Source: Microvirga lotononidis (GTDB lineage: Bacteria > Pseudomonadota > Alphaproteobacteria > Rhizobiales > Beijerinckiaceae). Taken from it: 64,000 nucleotides of DNA. The DNA is taken from contig NZ_CP141048.1 of assembly GCF_034627025.1 (NCBI RefSeq), positions 3,298,001 to 3,362,000 on the forward strand, in the 5' to 3' direction. Shown here in pieces: positions 47,056-56,127 of the stretch (positions are counted from its first letter, which is position 1; each line of letters begins with the position of its first letter). Position numbers and translations under genes: made by a program. The notes under the pieces were generated by a model that saw only the letters and a program-made list of their open reading frames with translations, did not search any database and was not told the origin of the DNA.

Positions 47056-47730
47056 CTAACGGAGTTCGCTCAGCGATCCGATCACCGCGCTCGGGGCCAG
47101 GTCCGCATACTCGTCCGGCAATCCGAGCCGGTTCACCCAGACGGGCGTGAAGCCGAAGGCGGCGGCTCCCGCGATGTCCCAGCGGTTCGAGGAGACGAAG
47201 ACGACTTCGTGGGCCTTGAGCGGCAGCGCCCGGAGAACAAGCTCGTAGGCGCGTGGGCTCGTCTTGAACACCTGCGCGGCATCGACCGACAGGACCACGT
47301 CGAGGTCATCGGCAAGGCCTGCGGATTCGACGGCGGCTTCCAACATGTCCGGATCGCCGTTCGACAGGATGCCCGTCCGCAGGCCCTGCCTGTGTAATGC
47401 GCGCAACGCCTCTCGCACCTCCGGATAGGCGTCCAGGCTGCGATAGGCCTCGAGCAGGCGCGGCCTGATCGAAGGATCGACATCCGGACAGCGGGCGAAG
47501 GCATGGTCGAGGGCTTTCTCGGTCAAGCCCCAGAATGTCTCGTAGCGCCCGGCGAGGGAAAGCACCCAGGAATATTCGAGCTGCTTCGCGCGCCAGATCT
47601 CCGAGAAGCGCGTCGCATCCGGACCGATCTCGGCCATATGGCGGGCGACGGCGGAATGAACGTCGAACAAGGTTCCGTAGGCATCGAAGATGACGGCTTC
47701 GGCACGGGCAGGGATGATCGTCGCGGACAT
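47056..47730 (-). CDS. Haloacid dehalogenase type II
   Basis: A 224-residue HAD-superfamily enzyme of the L-2-haloacid dehalogenase type. Motif I 'FDAYGTLFDVHS' near residue 15 supplies the nucleophile Asp16; motif II is in 'GILSNGDPDML' (Ser), and motif III and IV are 'SVDAAQVFKTSPRAYELV' (Lys) and 'VSSNRWDIAGAAAFG' (Asp). The pattern 'YSWVLSLAGRYETFWGLT' near 53-70 is the dehalogenase cap. Activity on halogenated acids is a family property; many relatives are only putative. Divergent from the aminotransferase, with about 170 bp between starts. Confidence 0.88.
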   Translation of the reverse strand: MSATIIPARAEAVIFDAYGTLFDVHSAVARHMAEIGPDATRFSEIWRAKQLEYSWVLSLAGRYETFWGLTEKALDHAFARCPDVDPSIRPRLLEAYRSLDAYPEVREALRALHRQGLRTGILSNGDPDMLEAAVESAGLADDLDVVLSVDAAQVFKTSPRAYELVLRALPLKAHEVVFVSSNRWDIAGAAAFGFTPVWVNRLGLPDEYADLAPSAVIGSLSELR

Positions 47731-47897
47731 GAGGCCAGGGTCTCACCGCCAACGAGCCATGGCAATACAGGCAATGATCAGCCATACTCATGGAAACGAT
47801 CACAAGTCTTTATGGGCCAATGGCCGAAGGGACGATTGACGGTTGGGGCCGCAAGGGATTCGATACGGCAGTCATTCTGACCCAAAGGATTGAGAAA

Positions 47898-48773
47898 GTG
47901 GCTTGGTATTCGCAGACCTGGAACTGGTTCGACGGCGCATGGCATGAGGGCAATCCGCCCCTGATCGGGCCGCGCTCCCACGTATCCTGGCTCGGCTCCT
48001 CCGTGTTCGACGGCGCACGCGTGTTCGAAGGCGTCGCGCCGGATCTCGACCGGCATTGCGAGCGCGTCAACCGCTCGGCACCCACGATCGGGCTGAAGCC
48101 CACCATGGACGCCCAGGCCATCATGGATCTCGTCCGCGAGGGCGTGAAGAAGTTCGCGCCGGGGACCGCGCTCTACGTGAAGCCCATGTATTGGGGCGAG
48201 GCCGAGGGCCTGGCGACCATCGCGCCGGATCCGGAATCGACCCAGTTCTGCCTCTCGCTCTTCGAGGCACCGATGCCGGTGCCGGGCGGCCTGTCCGTCA
48301 TGAAGTCGAGCTTCCGCCGGCCGACGCTCGAATCCATGCCGACCGATGCGAAGGCGGGCGCGCTCTATCCGAACAATGCCCGCGTGCTCCGCGAGGCGAA
48401 GGAGAAGGGCTTCGACAACGCGCTTGTCTGCGATGCTCTCGGCAACGTGGCCGAGACCGGCACGTCGAACGTGTTCATGGCCAAGGGCGGCGTGGTCCAT
48501 ACGCCATACCCGAACGGCACGTTCCTGAACGGCATCACCCGTCAGCGCGTGATCCAGCTCCTGCGCGACGACGGCACGACCGTGGTCGAGGGAACGCTGC
48601 GCTACGAGGATTTCGCCAATGCGGACGAGATCTTCATCTCCGGCAACTATTCCAAGGTGATGCCGGTTCTGCGCATCGACGGCCGCGACCTCCAGCCGGG
48701 TCCGTTCTACCGCCGGGCGCGCGAGCTCTACTGGGCCTTCGCCCATGACAAGGGCCTCCTCAAGGCGGCCTGA
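47898..48773 (+). CDS. ilvE: Branched-chain amino acid aminotransferase
   Basis: A 291-residue PLP fold-type IV aminotransferase transferring the amino group between branched-chain 2-oxo acids and glutamate. 'GSSVFDGARVFEG' near 32-44 and the PLP lysine in 'TDAKAGALYPNN' (about 148-159) are characteristic, with 'NVAETGTSNVFMA' further on for phosphate binding. I chose the GTG at 47898 because an AAGGA motif lies 8 nt upstream and the protein then begins like homologues (WYSQTWNWFDG). An ATG at 47790 would add 36 residues of poor similarity. Length typical (about 290). Confidence 0.9.
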   Translation: MAWYSQTWNWFDGAWHEGNPPLIGPRSHVSWLGSSVFDGARVFEGVAPDLDRHCERVNRSAPTIGLKPTMDAQAIMDLVREGVKKFAPGTALYVKPMYWGEAEGLATIAPDPESTQFCLSLFEAPMPVPGGLSVMKSSFRRPTLESMPTDAKAGALYPNNARVLREAKEKGFDNALVCDALGNVAETGTSNVFMAKGGVVHTPYPNGTFLNGITRQRVIQLLRDDGTTVVEGTLRYEDFANADEIFISGNYSKVMPVLRIDGRDLQPGPFYRRARELYWAFAHDKGLLKAA

Positions 48774-48792
48774 CCCGAGGGAAACTGTCTTA

Positions 48793-48821
48793 ACGTCATA
48801 GACCTGTCGCCGATCTGTTAA
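48793..48821 (+). promoter_or_regulatory. Candidate PHO-box array
   Basis: Three 7-mers similar to the PhoB half-site CTGTCAT recur every 11 bp: ACGTCAT (48793), CTGTCGC (48804) and CTGTTAA (48815). Each matches 5 of 7 positions. The 11-bp period is the PhoB signature. It lies 60-90 bp upstream of the phytase-like esterase gene. Identification is by eye. Confidence 0.4.
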
Positions 48822-48849
48822 CGGACGGACATGGGGCTCCTGCAAGAGC

Positions 48850-48880
48850 AACCTCGCTTGAACAAGCAAACGAGGTTTTC
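48850..48880 (+). promoter_or_regulatory. Hairpin covering the ribosome-binding site
   Basis: AACCTCG..CGAGGTT forms a 7-bp stem with an inner CTTG-AA-CAAG helix and is followed by TTTT. The 3' arm contains the only plausible SD (CGAGG) for the ATG at 48884. It may hide the ribosome-binding site or act as an attenuator. Confidence 0.45.
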
Positions 48881-48883
48881 ACC

Positions 48884-50230
48884 ATGTCCGTCCGACTTCT
48901 CGCGGCGCTGCCGCTGACCGTGCTGCTCGGGACAAGCGCCCTCGCGCAGCAGCAATTCCCCGCCGTCCTCGCAGGACATGCCGTGCTGCCCGCTCTGAGC
49001 TTCGTCGATGCTCCCGCGGACGCGCCGGCCGACCTGAAGGTTTCCGGCAAGTTCACGACCGGCAAGCGCATCGACGCGCTCGGCACCGTCGAGGGCACCT
49101 CGGGCGACCGTCCGACCGGCGTGAAGCTGCCCTTCAAGGGACAGCCGCTCCAGGGCCATTCCGGCATCAAGTCCATGGGCGACGGGACCTTCTGGGTGAT
49201 CACCGACAACGGGTTCGGATCCAAGGCCACGTCGCCGGATTCGATGCTCTACCTCAACCGCCATCGCATCGACTGGAACAAGGGTTCGGTCGAGCGCTTG
49301 GAGACGGTGTTCCTGCACGATCCGGACAAGAAGGTCCCGTTCCGCATCGCCAACGAGGCGACCGAGAAGCGCTATCTCACGGGCTCGGACTTCGACATCG
49401 AGAGCTTCCAGCCCATCGGCGACAAGCTCTGGATCGCCGAGGAGTTCGGTCCCTACCTGATCAAGGCCGACCGCTCGGGCAAGGTCGAAGCCGTGTTCGA
49501 GACGATCATCGACGGCAAGCCCGCGCGCTCGCCCGATCATTATGCCGTGACGACGCCGGCGGCTCCCAATGGAACCGTCAATTTCAACATCCGTCGCTCC
49601 AAGGGCTATGAGGGCATGGCCGCCTCCAAGGACGGCAAGTTCCTCTACGCGCTTCTCGAAGGCCCGGTCTGGGACGCCGAGAAGAAGCAGTGGGAGGCCG
49701 TCGACGGGCGCGAATACCTGCGCATCCTCGAATTCGATGTGGCGGGCGAGAAGTGGACCGGCCGTCACTGGAAATACGTTCTCGACCAGAACGGCCTCGC
49801 CATCGGCGATTTCAACATGATCGACGGCACTACGGGTCTCATCATCGAGCGCGACAACGGCGAGGGCACGGCGGACAAGGCCTGCCCGCAGGGCGAGAAG
49901 CGTCCCGACTGCTTCCAGGACGTCGCGAAGTTCAAGCGCATCGTGAAGATCGAGCTGTCGGACGCCAATGTGGGCAACCCGGTCCGCAAGATCGGCTATG
50001 TCGACCTGATGCAGATCGCCGATCCGAACAAGAAGGCCCGCAAGCCTCTCAACGACAATGTGCTGACTTTCCCGTTCTTCACGATCGAGAACGTGGACGT
50101 GGTCGACGAGCGCCACATCATCGTCGGCAACGACAACAATCTTCCCTTCTCCTCGAGCCGCGAGCCTACCAAGCAGGACGACAACGAATTCGTCCTGCTC
50201 GACGTAGCTGACCTGCTGAAGGCGAAGTGA
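48884..50230 (+). CDS. Secreted phytase-like esterase domain protein
   Basis: A 448-residue exported protein with a signal peptide (1-22, 'LLGTSALAQ'). The rest fits the 'esterase-like activity of phytase' family (PF13449), a beta-propeller-type domain: 'GHSGIKSMGDGTFWVITDNGFG' near 88-109 in parts, 'SFQPIGDKLWIAEEFGPYLI' near 172-191, and 'NFNIRRSKGYEGMAA' near 228. The name comes from one characterised relative; true activity on phytate or esters is not assured. The upstream region has a PHO-box-like array and an SD-covering hairpin, consistent with phosphate-starvation control (inference). Confidence 0.88.
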   Translation: MSVRLLAALPLTVLLGTSALAQQQFPAVLAGHAVLPALSFVDAPADAPADLKVSGKFTTGKRIDALGTVEGTSGDRPTGVKLPFKGQPLQGHSGIKSMGDGTFWVITDNGFGSKATSPDSMLYLNRHRIDWNKGSVERLETVFLHDPDKKVPFRIANEATEKRYLTGSDFDIESFQPIGDKLWIAEEFGPYLIKADRSGKVEAVFETIIDGKPARSPDHYAVTTPAAPNGTVNFNIRRSKGYEGMAASKDGKFLYALLEGPVWDAEKKQWEAVDGREYLRILEFDVAGEKWTGRHWKYVLDQNGLAIGDFNMIDGTTGLIIERDNGEGTADKACPQGEKRPDCFQDVAKFKRIVKIELSDANVGNPVRKIGYVDLMQIADPNKKARKPLNDNVLTFPFFTIENVDVVDERHIIVGNDNNLPFSSSREPTKQDDNEFVLLDVADLLKAK

Positions 50231-50250
50231 GCCACGTCATCACTACACTC

Positions 50251-50344
50251 CACGTCATCACCGGCCTTGTGCCGGTGATCTCGATCGGAAGCGTGCGGCG
50301 CTTTTCCTCATTGAGCTGGCCGGCACGAGCCCGGCCATGACGGG
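50251..50344. repeat. Dispersed intergenic palindromic repeat, family A (copy 6)
   Basis: A canonical copy: ACGTCATCACCGGC..GCCGGTGATC at the left and GGCCGGC..GCCCGGCCATGACGG at the right, with complementary outer GTCAT and ATGAC. It lies 20 bp downstream of the phytase-like gene in the 214-bp gap before DUF1194, where no gene is seen. Confidence 0.75.
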
Positions 50345-50444
50345 GTGGCGTCATCTCCCAACAAACTTGTGATCGCCCAAAAGTCCGCTCTCCTGCGGAA
50401 CGCCCTAAATGGCTCCAGCATCGCGCCCAACGCCGGAGCCCTCG

Positions 50445-51164
50445 ATGCGATCCGTTCTGACAGGCCTTGTTGCAATCTCGTTCATGACCGCGCCGGCCTT
50501 GGCCGAAACCGTCGACCTGGAACTGGTCTTCGCCGCCGACGGGTCGGGCTCCATCGACGATGCGGAACTGCGTCTCCAGCGCCAGGGCTGGGCTGAGGCC
50601 CTCACGAGTGCCGATGTCCTCAACGGGATCAAGGATGGACCCATCGGGGCCGTTGCCGTGGCCTTCATGGAATGGGGCGGGCCGAGCTCCCAGGTGCTCA
50701 TCGTCGACTGGCACGTGATCCGCGACGAGGCGAGCGCGAAGGCGTTCGCCGACAGGCTCATGAGCGCGCCGCGAGGCGCCTATGGCTACAACTCCATCTC
50801 CAATGCCATCGACTTCTCCGTCCGTCTCGTCGAGACCAACGTCCATGAGGGCACGCGCAAGGTCATCGACGTGTCGGGCGACGGCCCGAACATGAACGGC
50901 CGGTCACTGGAGCAGGCGAGGGCGGATGCGCTGGCCAAGGGCTTCACCATCAACGCGCTGGCGATCCGCCGCCCCGGCAGCGGCCGCCCGGGCGGGCCCG
51001 GCGGGATGGCGCTGGAGGATTATTACGGTCAGAGCGTCATTGGCGGCCCCGGTTCCTTCGTCGAGATCGCCGACGAGACGCGGCCCTTTGCCGTGGCCGC
51101 CCGCCGCAAGCTGCTGACGGAGATCGCCGGAACGGGCGGCACCTCCCGTCACGCGAGCCGGTGA
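50445..51164 (+). CDS. DUF1194 (VWA-like) exported protein
   Basis: A 239-residue protein with a signal peptide (1-21, ending 'APALAETV'). The domain is a von Willebrand A-like fold with a MIDAS-type 'DGSGS' near residue 32 and later 'DVSGDGPNMNGR' near 147; these bind a divalent metal. The ATG at 50445 was chosen because it starts the signal peptide; earlier in-frame codons add a non-signal leader. DUF1194 is common in alphaproteobacteria, with unknown partner. Exported MIDAS proteins often mediate protein interaction. Cyclase gene follows in the same direction after 54 bp. Confidence 0.86.
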   Translation: MRSVLTGLVAISFMTAPALAETVDLELVFAADGSGSIDDAELRLQRQGWAEALTSADVLNGIKDGPIGAVAVAFMEWGGPSSQVLIVDWHVIRDEASAKAFADRLMSAPRGAYGYNSISNAIDFSVRLVETNVHEGTRKVIDVSGDGPNMNGRSLEQARADALAKGFTINALAIRRPGSGRPGGPGGMALEDYYGQSVIGGPGSFVEIADETRPFAVAARRKLLTEIAGTGGTSRHASR

Positions 51165-51218
51165 TGGCGGCATTCAGGGCTTGAAGACATTCCTGGGTGG
51201 AGTGCTAGACTCGTCGCC

Positions 51219-52397
51219 ATGGCGAATCTCGAAGACTGGATCATCGAACAGGGCCTGCGGGGATCGGATGTCGGTTCACTGCTCTCGGGCTTCACCGAGC
51301 GCCTGGAGGCCGAGGGGGTGCCGTTGGCGCGAGCCTACGTCGCACTGCCGACCGTCAATCCGACCATCCGGGTCTACACCCATGTCTGGACCCGCTCGGC
51401 CGGACTGATGGTCGAGGGCGTTTCCCATGAACGCAATGACCTTGCCTTCGACCGGAGCCCCTTCAACTACATGATGCAGACCGAGCAGACGAGCTGCCAC
51501 TGGCGGGTCGACGATCCGGAGGCTCGGCAATTCGACGCGTTCGAGGATGTTAGGCGCGAGGGTGGGACCGATTATCTGGCACGCCTCTTCAGCTTCGAGA
51601 ACGCCGGCGCCCCGGGCCTGAGGGGCATCGGGATCTCCTTCTCCTCGGCCCGTCCCGAAGGTCTCCGGCCCGAGGAGGTCGCGCGGATCGACGCCCTTCT
51701 GCCGCTGCTGAGCCTTGCCGCCTATCGCATGACGGTCTTCGACCTCACGGTGGCGATGCTCGACACCTATGTGGGGCTCTCCGCCGGCCGGCGTGTCCTG
51801 AGCGGCGAGATCCGGCGCGGCTTCGGCACGACCATCACGGCGGCGCTCCTCTTCGCTGACCTGCGCGGCTTCACCACCCTGGCCGATACGGCCGGAATGG
51901 ACCTGATCGCCCGGTTGGACAGGCACCTCGAAGCCATGGCCGATCCCGTGGCCGAGGAGGGCGGCGAGGTGCTCAAGTTCATGGGCGACGGCGTCCTGGC
52001 GGCCTTTCCGATCACCGAGGAACGCTCCCGCGAGCAGGCCTGCGCGGCGGCCATCCGGGCCGCGCAGGTGGCGCTGGAGCGCAATGCCGAGACCAACCGG
52101 CGCCATGCCGGCGAGACCCCGCTCAGCCTCGACATCGCGCTCCATTGCGGCGATGTGTTCTACGGCAATATCGGGGCGGCCGGGCGTCTGGATTTCACGG
52201 TGATCGGGCCCGCCGTCAATGAGGTCAGCCGCATGGAGGCCCTCTGCAACAGCCTCGACTGCTCCGTGATCCTGTCCGAAAGCGTCGCTTCGGTGAGCCC
52301 CGTCCCCGTGCGCTCTCTGGGCCGTCACCGCCTGCGGGGCATCGCGGCAGAGCGGGAACTCTTCACCTTCGCGTCCGTCAGCGTCTGGACAGCCTGA
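51219..52397 (+). CDS. Class III adenylate/guanylate cyclase, soluble
   Basis: A 392-residue cytoplasmic cyclase. Residues 1-200 are a sensory domain without membrane segments, of the type found in many rhizobial cyclases ('ARAYVALPTVNPTIRVYTHVW', near 37-57, in parts). The C-terminal cyclase domain has metal aspartates in 'LFADLRGFTT' (Asp214) and 'FMGDGVLAAF' (Asp257) and ends with 'GPAVNEVSRMEAL', the transition-state-stabilising region. It makes cAMP or cGMP; the base specificity cannot be settled from eye inspection. Follows DUF1194 by 54 bp. The 3' end overlaps the convergent murJ by 20 bp. Confidence 0.9.
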   Translation: MANLEDWIIEQGLRGSDVGSLLSGFTERLEAEGVPLARAYVALPTVNPTIRVYTHVWTRSAGLMVEGVSHERNDLAFDRSPFNYMMQTEQTSCHWRVDDPEARQFDAFEDVRREGGTDYLARLFSFENAGAPGLRGIGISFSSARPEGLRPEEVARIDALLPLLSLAAYRMTVFDLTVAMLDTYVGLSAGRRVLSGEIRRGFGTTITAALLFADLRGFTTLADTAGMDLIARLDRHLEAMADPVAEEGGEVLKFMGDGVLAAFPITEERSREQACAAAIRAAQVALERNAETNRRHAGETPLSLDIALHCGDVFYGNIGAAGRLDFTVIGPAVNEVSRMEALCNSLDCSVILSESVASVSPVPVRSLGRHRLRGIAAERELFTFASVSVWTA

Positions 52398-53904
52398 CCC
52401 CTATCGCCTTGAGCCCGGCGAGCAGAACGACGCCATAGATCAGCGCACCGATCGCGCCGAGCAGGGCAAGAAGGGTCTCGTTCCGCCAGGCCGGGAGCTG
52501 GACGGTCCATCCGGCAATGGGCCCGGGAGCAAACCAGGCGAACGCGGTGAGGAGGAGGCTGGCCACGGCGATGGCAAGGCACGTCTTGCCGAGCGCAGCG
52601 CTCGGTGCCGTCCACCCGCGGCGATAGGCCAGGATGAAGAGCAGGCCCAGATTGACCCAGACGCCGATGGCCGTGCCGAGGGCCAGGCCGACCACGCCGT
52701 AGGTCTGCATGAGCATGATCTTGACGATGACGTTGACGCCGACCGCCGTCAGCGACGCGATCAGCGGCGTGGCCGTGTCGGATCGGGCGTAGAAGCTCGA
52801 CACCGCGGACCGGATCAGCACCGCGGCGGGAAGTCCCAGGCCGTAAGCCGCCAGGACGGCGCCGGCCCGCTCGGTCGCTGCGGCATCGAACGCGCCGCGC
52901 TGGAACAGGGCCGACATGATGAGCTCCGGCATGACCATGAAGGCGACGAGAAACGGGGCCGCGAGCGCCAGTGTCAGGGCCGCGGTCCGGTTCTGCGCCG
53001 CATAGGCTCCCGCCTCGTCGCCGGCCGCGATGCGGCGGCTCATCTCGGGCAGGAGCACGGTGCCGGCCGCGATGCCGATCACGCCGAGGGGCAGCTGGTA
53101 GAGCCGGTCCGCATAATAGAGGGAGGAGACCGCACCGGTCGGCAGGAAGGACGCGATGATCGTGTCGGCGAAGATGGCGAGCTGGACGCCGGCGGACCCG
53201 ATGACGGCAGGCCCGAGGGCCTTGAAGAAGGTCTTCATCGGAGCATCCATGCGGGGACGCTCAAGTCCGGGAGAGGACGCGATCTTCCGGGCATCCCACC
53301 AGACCATGATGAGCTGCAGCGCGCCGGAAACCGTCACGCCCCAGGCGGCCGCATAGCCGGCATTGGGGAACAGGAAGACGACCGCAAGGGCCACGATCAT
53401 GGCGACGTTGAGCAGGATCGGAGCCGCCGCGGCCGCCCAGAACCGGTCATGGGCATTGAGGATGCCCGAATAGATCGTCACGATGGTGATGAAGAGCAGG
53501 TAGGGAAAGGTGATCCGCGTCAGGGCCACCGCGAGGTCGAACTTGGCCGGCTCGTCCGAAAACCCGGGTGCGAGGAGAGTCACGACCCAGGGCATGGCGA
53601 AGAAGGCCACGGCGAGGAGCGCGAGCTGCACGACCAGCATCAGGGTCGTGATGCGGCTTGCGAAGGAATGGGCGGATCGCTCGCCTTCCGTTTCGAGAAC
53701 CTGCGCATAGGCCGGCAAGAACGCGTTGTTGAACGCGCCCTCGCCGAAGATGGCCCGGAAATGGTTGGGGATGCGGAAGGCCACGAAGAACGCATCGGCG
53801 ATGGGGCCGACGCCCATCACGGCCGCAAGCACCACGTCGCGAATGAAGCCGGTCAGGCGCGAGACCAGCGTCCAGCCTCCGACGGAGAGAATCTTGCGGA
53901 ACAT
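52378..53904 (-). CDS. murJ: Lipid II flippase MurJ
   Basis: A 508-residue polytopic membrane protein (about 14 helices) that flips lipid II, the peptidoglycan precursor, across the inner membrane. It has the MurJ opening 'TLVSRLTGFIRDVVLAAVMGVG' (12-33, in parts), 'NHFRAIFGEGAFNNAFLPAY' (near 47-66) and conserved charged residues within the helices. The ATG at 53904 lies 6 bp after the GT2 stop, so the two are cotranscribed. Upstream open frame extends into the GT2 gene and is not coding. Essential in most bacteria. Confidence 0.95.
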   Translation of the reverse strand: MFRKILSVGGWTLVSRLTGFIRDVVLAAVMGVGPIADAFFVAFRIPNHFRAIFGEGAFNNAFLPAYAQVLETEGERSAHSFASRITTLMLVVQLALLAVAFFAMPWVVTLLAPGFSDEPAKFDLAVALTRITFPYLLFITIVTIYSGILNAHDRFWAAAAAPILLNVAMIVALAVVFLFPNAGYAAAWGVTVSGALQLIMVWWDARKIASSPGLERPRMDAPMKTFFKALGPAVIGSAGVQLAIFADTIIASFLPTGAVSSLYYADRLYQLPLGVIGIAAGTVLLPEMSRRIAAGDEAGAYAAQNRTAALTLALAAPFLVAFMVMPELIMSALFQRGAFDAAATERAGAVLAAYGLGLPAAVLIRSAVSSFYARSDTATPLIASLTAVGVNVIVKIMLMQTYGVVGLALGTAIGVWVNLGLLFILAYRRGWTAPSAALGKTCLAIAVASLLLTAFAWFAPGPIAGWTVQLPAWRNETLLALLGAIGALIYGVVLLAGLKAIGVRLSRR

Positions 53905-53909
53905 CGCTG

Positions 53910-54947
53910 TCAGGCCCGGCGCAGGGGATAGGCTTCCGGAACGATGCTGCTCGAGACTTCCGCCGCGCCGCCGATCCGCTCCGCCACCACGTAGAGCGGC
54001 CGTCGCTTCACCTCGGCGAAGATGCGACCGACATATTCGCCCACGATGCCCAGCGACATGAGCTGGATGCCGGAGAAGAACATGATCGAGACGATCAGGC
54101 TCGGGAAGCCCGGAAGGTCTGTGCCGAACAGGAGCGTGCGGATCATGAAGAACACGGCGGTGGCGATCGACAGGATCGAGATCAGGAAGCCGATATAGGT
54201 CCAGATCCTCAACGGGACCGTCGAGAAGGCGGCGATGCCGTCGAAGGCGAATCGGAAGAGCTTCCTGAAGCTCCATTTCGAGGTGCCGAAGCGGCGCTCC
54301 TCCACGACGAACGGGACGCCGGTCGCCTTGAAGCCGATCCAGGCATAGAGGCCCTTGGAGAACCGGGCCTTTTCGCCGAGGGTCCGCAACACCTCGACGC
54401 CCTTGCGGTCGATGAGGCGGAAATCGCCGGCGCCTTCGGGGAGGGCGATTTCGCCGAACCGGGCGAAGAGCTGGTAGAACAGGTGGGCGAAGCCTCGCTT
54501 GACCCGGGTCTCGTCGGACCGGTCCGTGCGCTGGCCGTAGACCATCATGTAGCCTTCCCGCCAACGTTCGACGAAGGTCTCGATCATCTCCGGCGGGTGC
54601 TGCAGGTCCGCGTCCATGATCACCACCGCGTCGCCCTGGGCGTGGTCGAGCCCGGCCGCGATGGCGATTTCCTTGCCGAAATTGCGGCTGAAGGAGACGG
54701 CGCCGACACGTGGCTCGGCGCGGCTGACCTCCCTGATCCTCTCCAGGGTGTCGTCCCGGCTGCCGTCATCGACGAAAACCACCTCCCAGACCGACGTGAT
54801 CCGGTTGAGGATGGGGAGCAGGCGCTCGCACAGAGGGGCGATGTTCGCGCCCTCGTTGTGCACGGGGATGATGACACTGAGCTGAGGCGACGCCACTGAG
54901 AAAACCCTTGATGTTCGGGGCTGCATCAAGAGCCGAGTTTGCGTCAT
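53910..54947 (-). CDS. Glycosyltransferase family 2 (GtrB/ArnC-like), membrane-bound
   Basis: A 345-residue GT-A enzyme anchored by two C-terminal helices (about 240-265 and 275-300). Catalytic features are 'SVIIPVHNEGANI' (24-36), 'FVDDGSRDDT' (58-67), DxD in 'IMDADLQHPPE' (110-120), and 'QRTDRSDET'. This architecture is typical for polyprenyl-phosphate glucosyl- or L-Ara4N-transferases. It precedes murJ by 5 bp; a ChbG/HpnK-family deacetylase gene is divergent next to it. Possible role in lipid-linked sugar formation for surface glycans; donor unknown. Start ATG 54947. Confidence 0.9.
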   Translation of the reverse strand: MTQTRLLMQPRTSRVFSVASPQLSVIIPVHNEGANIAPLCERLLPILNRITSVWEVVFVDDGSRDDTLERIREVSRAEPRVGAVSFSRNFGKEIAIAAGLDHAQGDAVVIMDADLQHPPEMIETFVERWREGYMMVYGQRTDRSDETRVKRGFAHLFYQLFARFGEIALPEGAGDFRLIDRKGVEVLRTLGEKARFSKGLYAWIGFKATGVPFVVEERRFGTSKWSFRKLFRFAFDGIAAFSTVPLRIWTYIGFLISILSIATAVFFMIRTLLFGTDLPGFPSLIVSIMFFSGIQLMSLGIVGEYVGRIFAEVKRRPLYVVAERIGGAAEVSSSIVPEAYPLRRA

Positions 54948-54993
54948 TGCTCAAGAGCATTAGGGTGCGGCAAAGCCGATTTTAAGGACATTC

Positions 54994-55842
54994 ATGAGTT
55001 CCTTCCGTTCCGTCATACTTTGCGCCGACGATTTCGGCATCGCCGATGGGGTCAGCCGGGGCATCGTGGAGCTGGCCGGGATGGGGCGTCTGTCCGCCAC
55101 CGGGGCCATGACCAACATGCCGGGCTGGCGCCGGGCGGCGGCGAGCCTGACGCCTCTTCGGGACCGGATGGCCGTGGGGCTGCACCTCAATCTCACGACG
55201 GGCTCGCCCTTGGGGCCGATGCTGCTTCTGGCCCCGTCGGGAGGTTTTCCTTCCCTGAAGGAGCTGCTGCCCAAGGCCTTGAAACGACGGTTGCCCGCCG
55301 CCGAAATCGCCGCGGAAATCGGCCGCCAGCTCGATGCGTTCGAGGAGGTCTTCGGGGCGGCGCCCGCTTTCGTGGACGGGCATCAGCATGTCCACGTGCT
55401 CCCCGTCGTCAGGCCGGCCCTGTTCGCTGTCCTGAAGGCGAGGGGCTATGCGGGCCGCGTCTGGCTGCGCGATCCCTCGGACCGGGCCGCGGCGATCCTG
55501 CGCCGTCCGATCGGACGCAACAAAGCTTTGATCGTCAAATCCCTCGCCCGCGGCTTCGCCCGCAAAGCCCATGCGGAGGGGTTCCGGACGAACCAGGGCT
55601 TTTCAGGTTTCGCCCCGCTGGATCTTTCGGTTTCGGCGGCCAGGGTCTTCGAGGAAGCCTTCTCAGGCCTCGGGGCCCGCCCCCTCGTCATGTGCCATCC
55701 GGGCTATGTGGATGACGAGTTGAGATCGCTGGATCCCGCGCTGGAGAGCAGGATCGAGGAGTTGACCTATCTGAAATCGGACGCTTTCTCCGAACTGCTG
55801 GAGCAGCGTGGGTTGAGGCTCGCTCAGACGTTCTCGCAATGA
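54994..55842 (+). CDS. ChbG/HpnK (YdjC) family deacetylase
   Basis: A 282-residue carbohydrate deacetylase. Metal-ligand residues are seen: 'CADDFGIADG' (10-19, Asp), 'FVDGHQHVHVLP' near 125-136 (His pair) and 'MCHPGYVDDE' near 232-241. Relatives deacetylate chitobiose (ChbG) or the hopanoid intermediate (HpnK); no hopanoid gene is adjacent, so a role on a lipid-linked sugar made by the divergent GT2 gene is possible (inference). ATG at 54994, 46 bp from the GT2 start, so a divergent promoter lies between them. Confidence 0.93.
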   Translation: MSSFRSVILCADDFGIADGVSRGIVELAGMGRLSATGAMTNMPGWRRAAASLTPLRDRMAVGLHLNLTTGSPLGPMLLLAPSGGFPSLKELLPKALKRRLPAAEIAAEIGRQLDAFEEVFGAAPAFVDGHQHVHVLPVVRPALFAVLKARGYAGRVWLRDPSDRAAAILRRPIGRNKALIVKSLARGFARKAHAEGFRTNQGFSGFAPLDLSVSAARVFEEAFSGLGARPLVMCHPGYVDDELRSLDPALESRIEELTYLKSDAFSELLEQRGLRLAQTFSQ

Positions 55843-55993
55843 GCTTTCCGGTGATCGAGAGGCTGGGGAGGGAAGCAGCATCGATGGATGGTGTGCCTTG
55901 CCGCTCGAGAGATCGGTGATCGCTCCGCTGTCCCGGACAAGTGCGCCGCGCCTCGTCAGCCCTGACATCCTAAACTTTATGGCCGTTACCCCA

Positions 55994-56085
55994 TCGTCAT
56001 CACCGGCCTTGTGCCGGTCATCCCGATTTCTTGAAATCCCGCGTCTTTCCGATCGGGATGGCCGGGACAGGCCCGGCCATGACGT
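55994..56085. repeat. Dispersed intergenic palindromic repeat, family A (copy 7)
   Basis: Canonical copy: TCGTCATCACCGGC..GCCGGTCATCCC at the left, and GGCCGGGAC..GCCCGGCCATGACG at the right. The outer arms GTCAT and ATGAC pair. It sits about 150 bp downstream of the ChbG/HpnK-family gene. Confidence 0.75.
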
Positions 56086-56127
56086 GAGAGGGTGTGGACA
56101 GCGTGATGTTATGTTCTCACTTTGTTC

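Noticed and set aside
53905..54564. N-terminal extension of murJ
   Set aside because: Runs inside the GT2 gene in another frame; the MurJ family start is at 53904.
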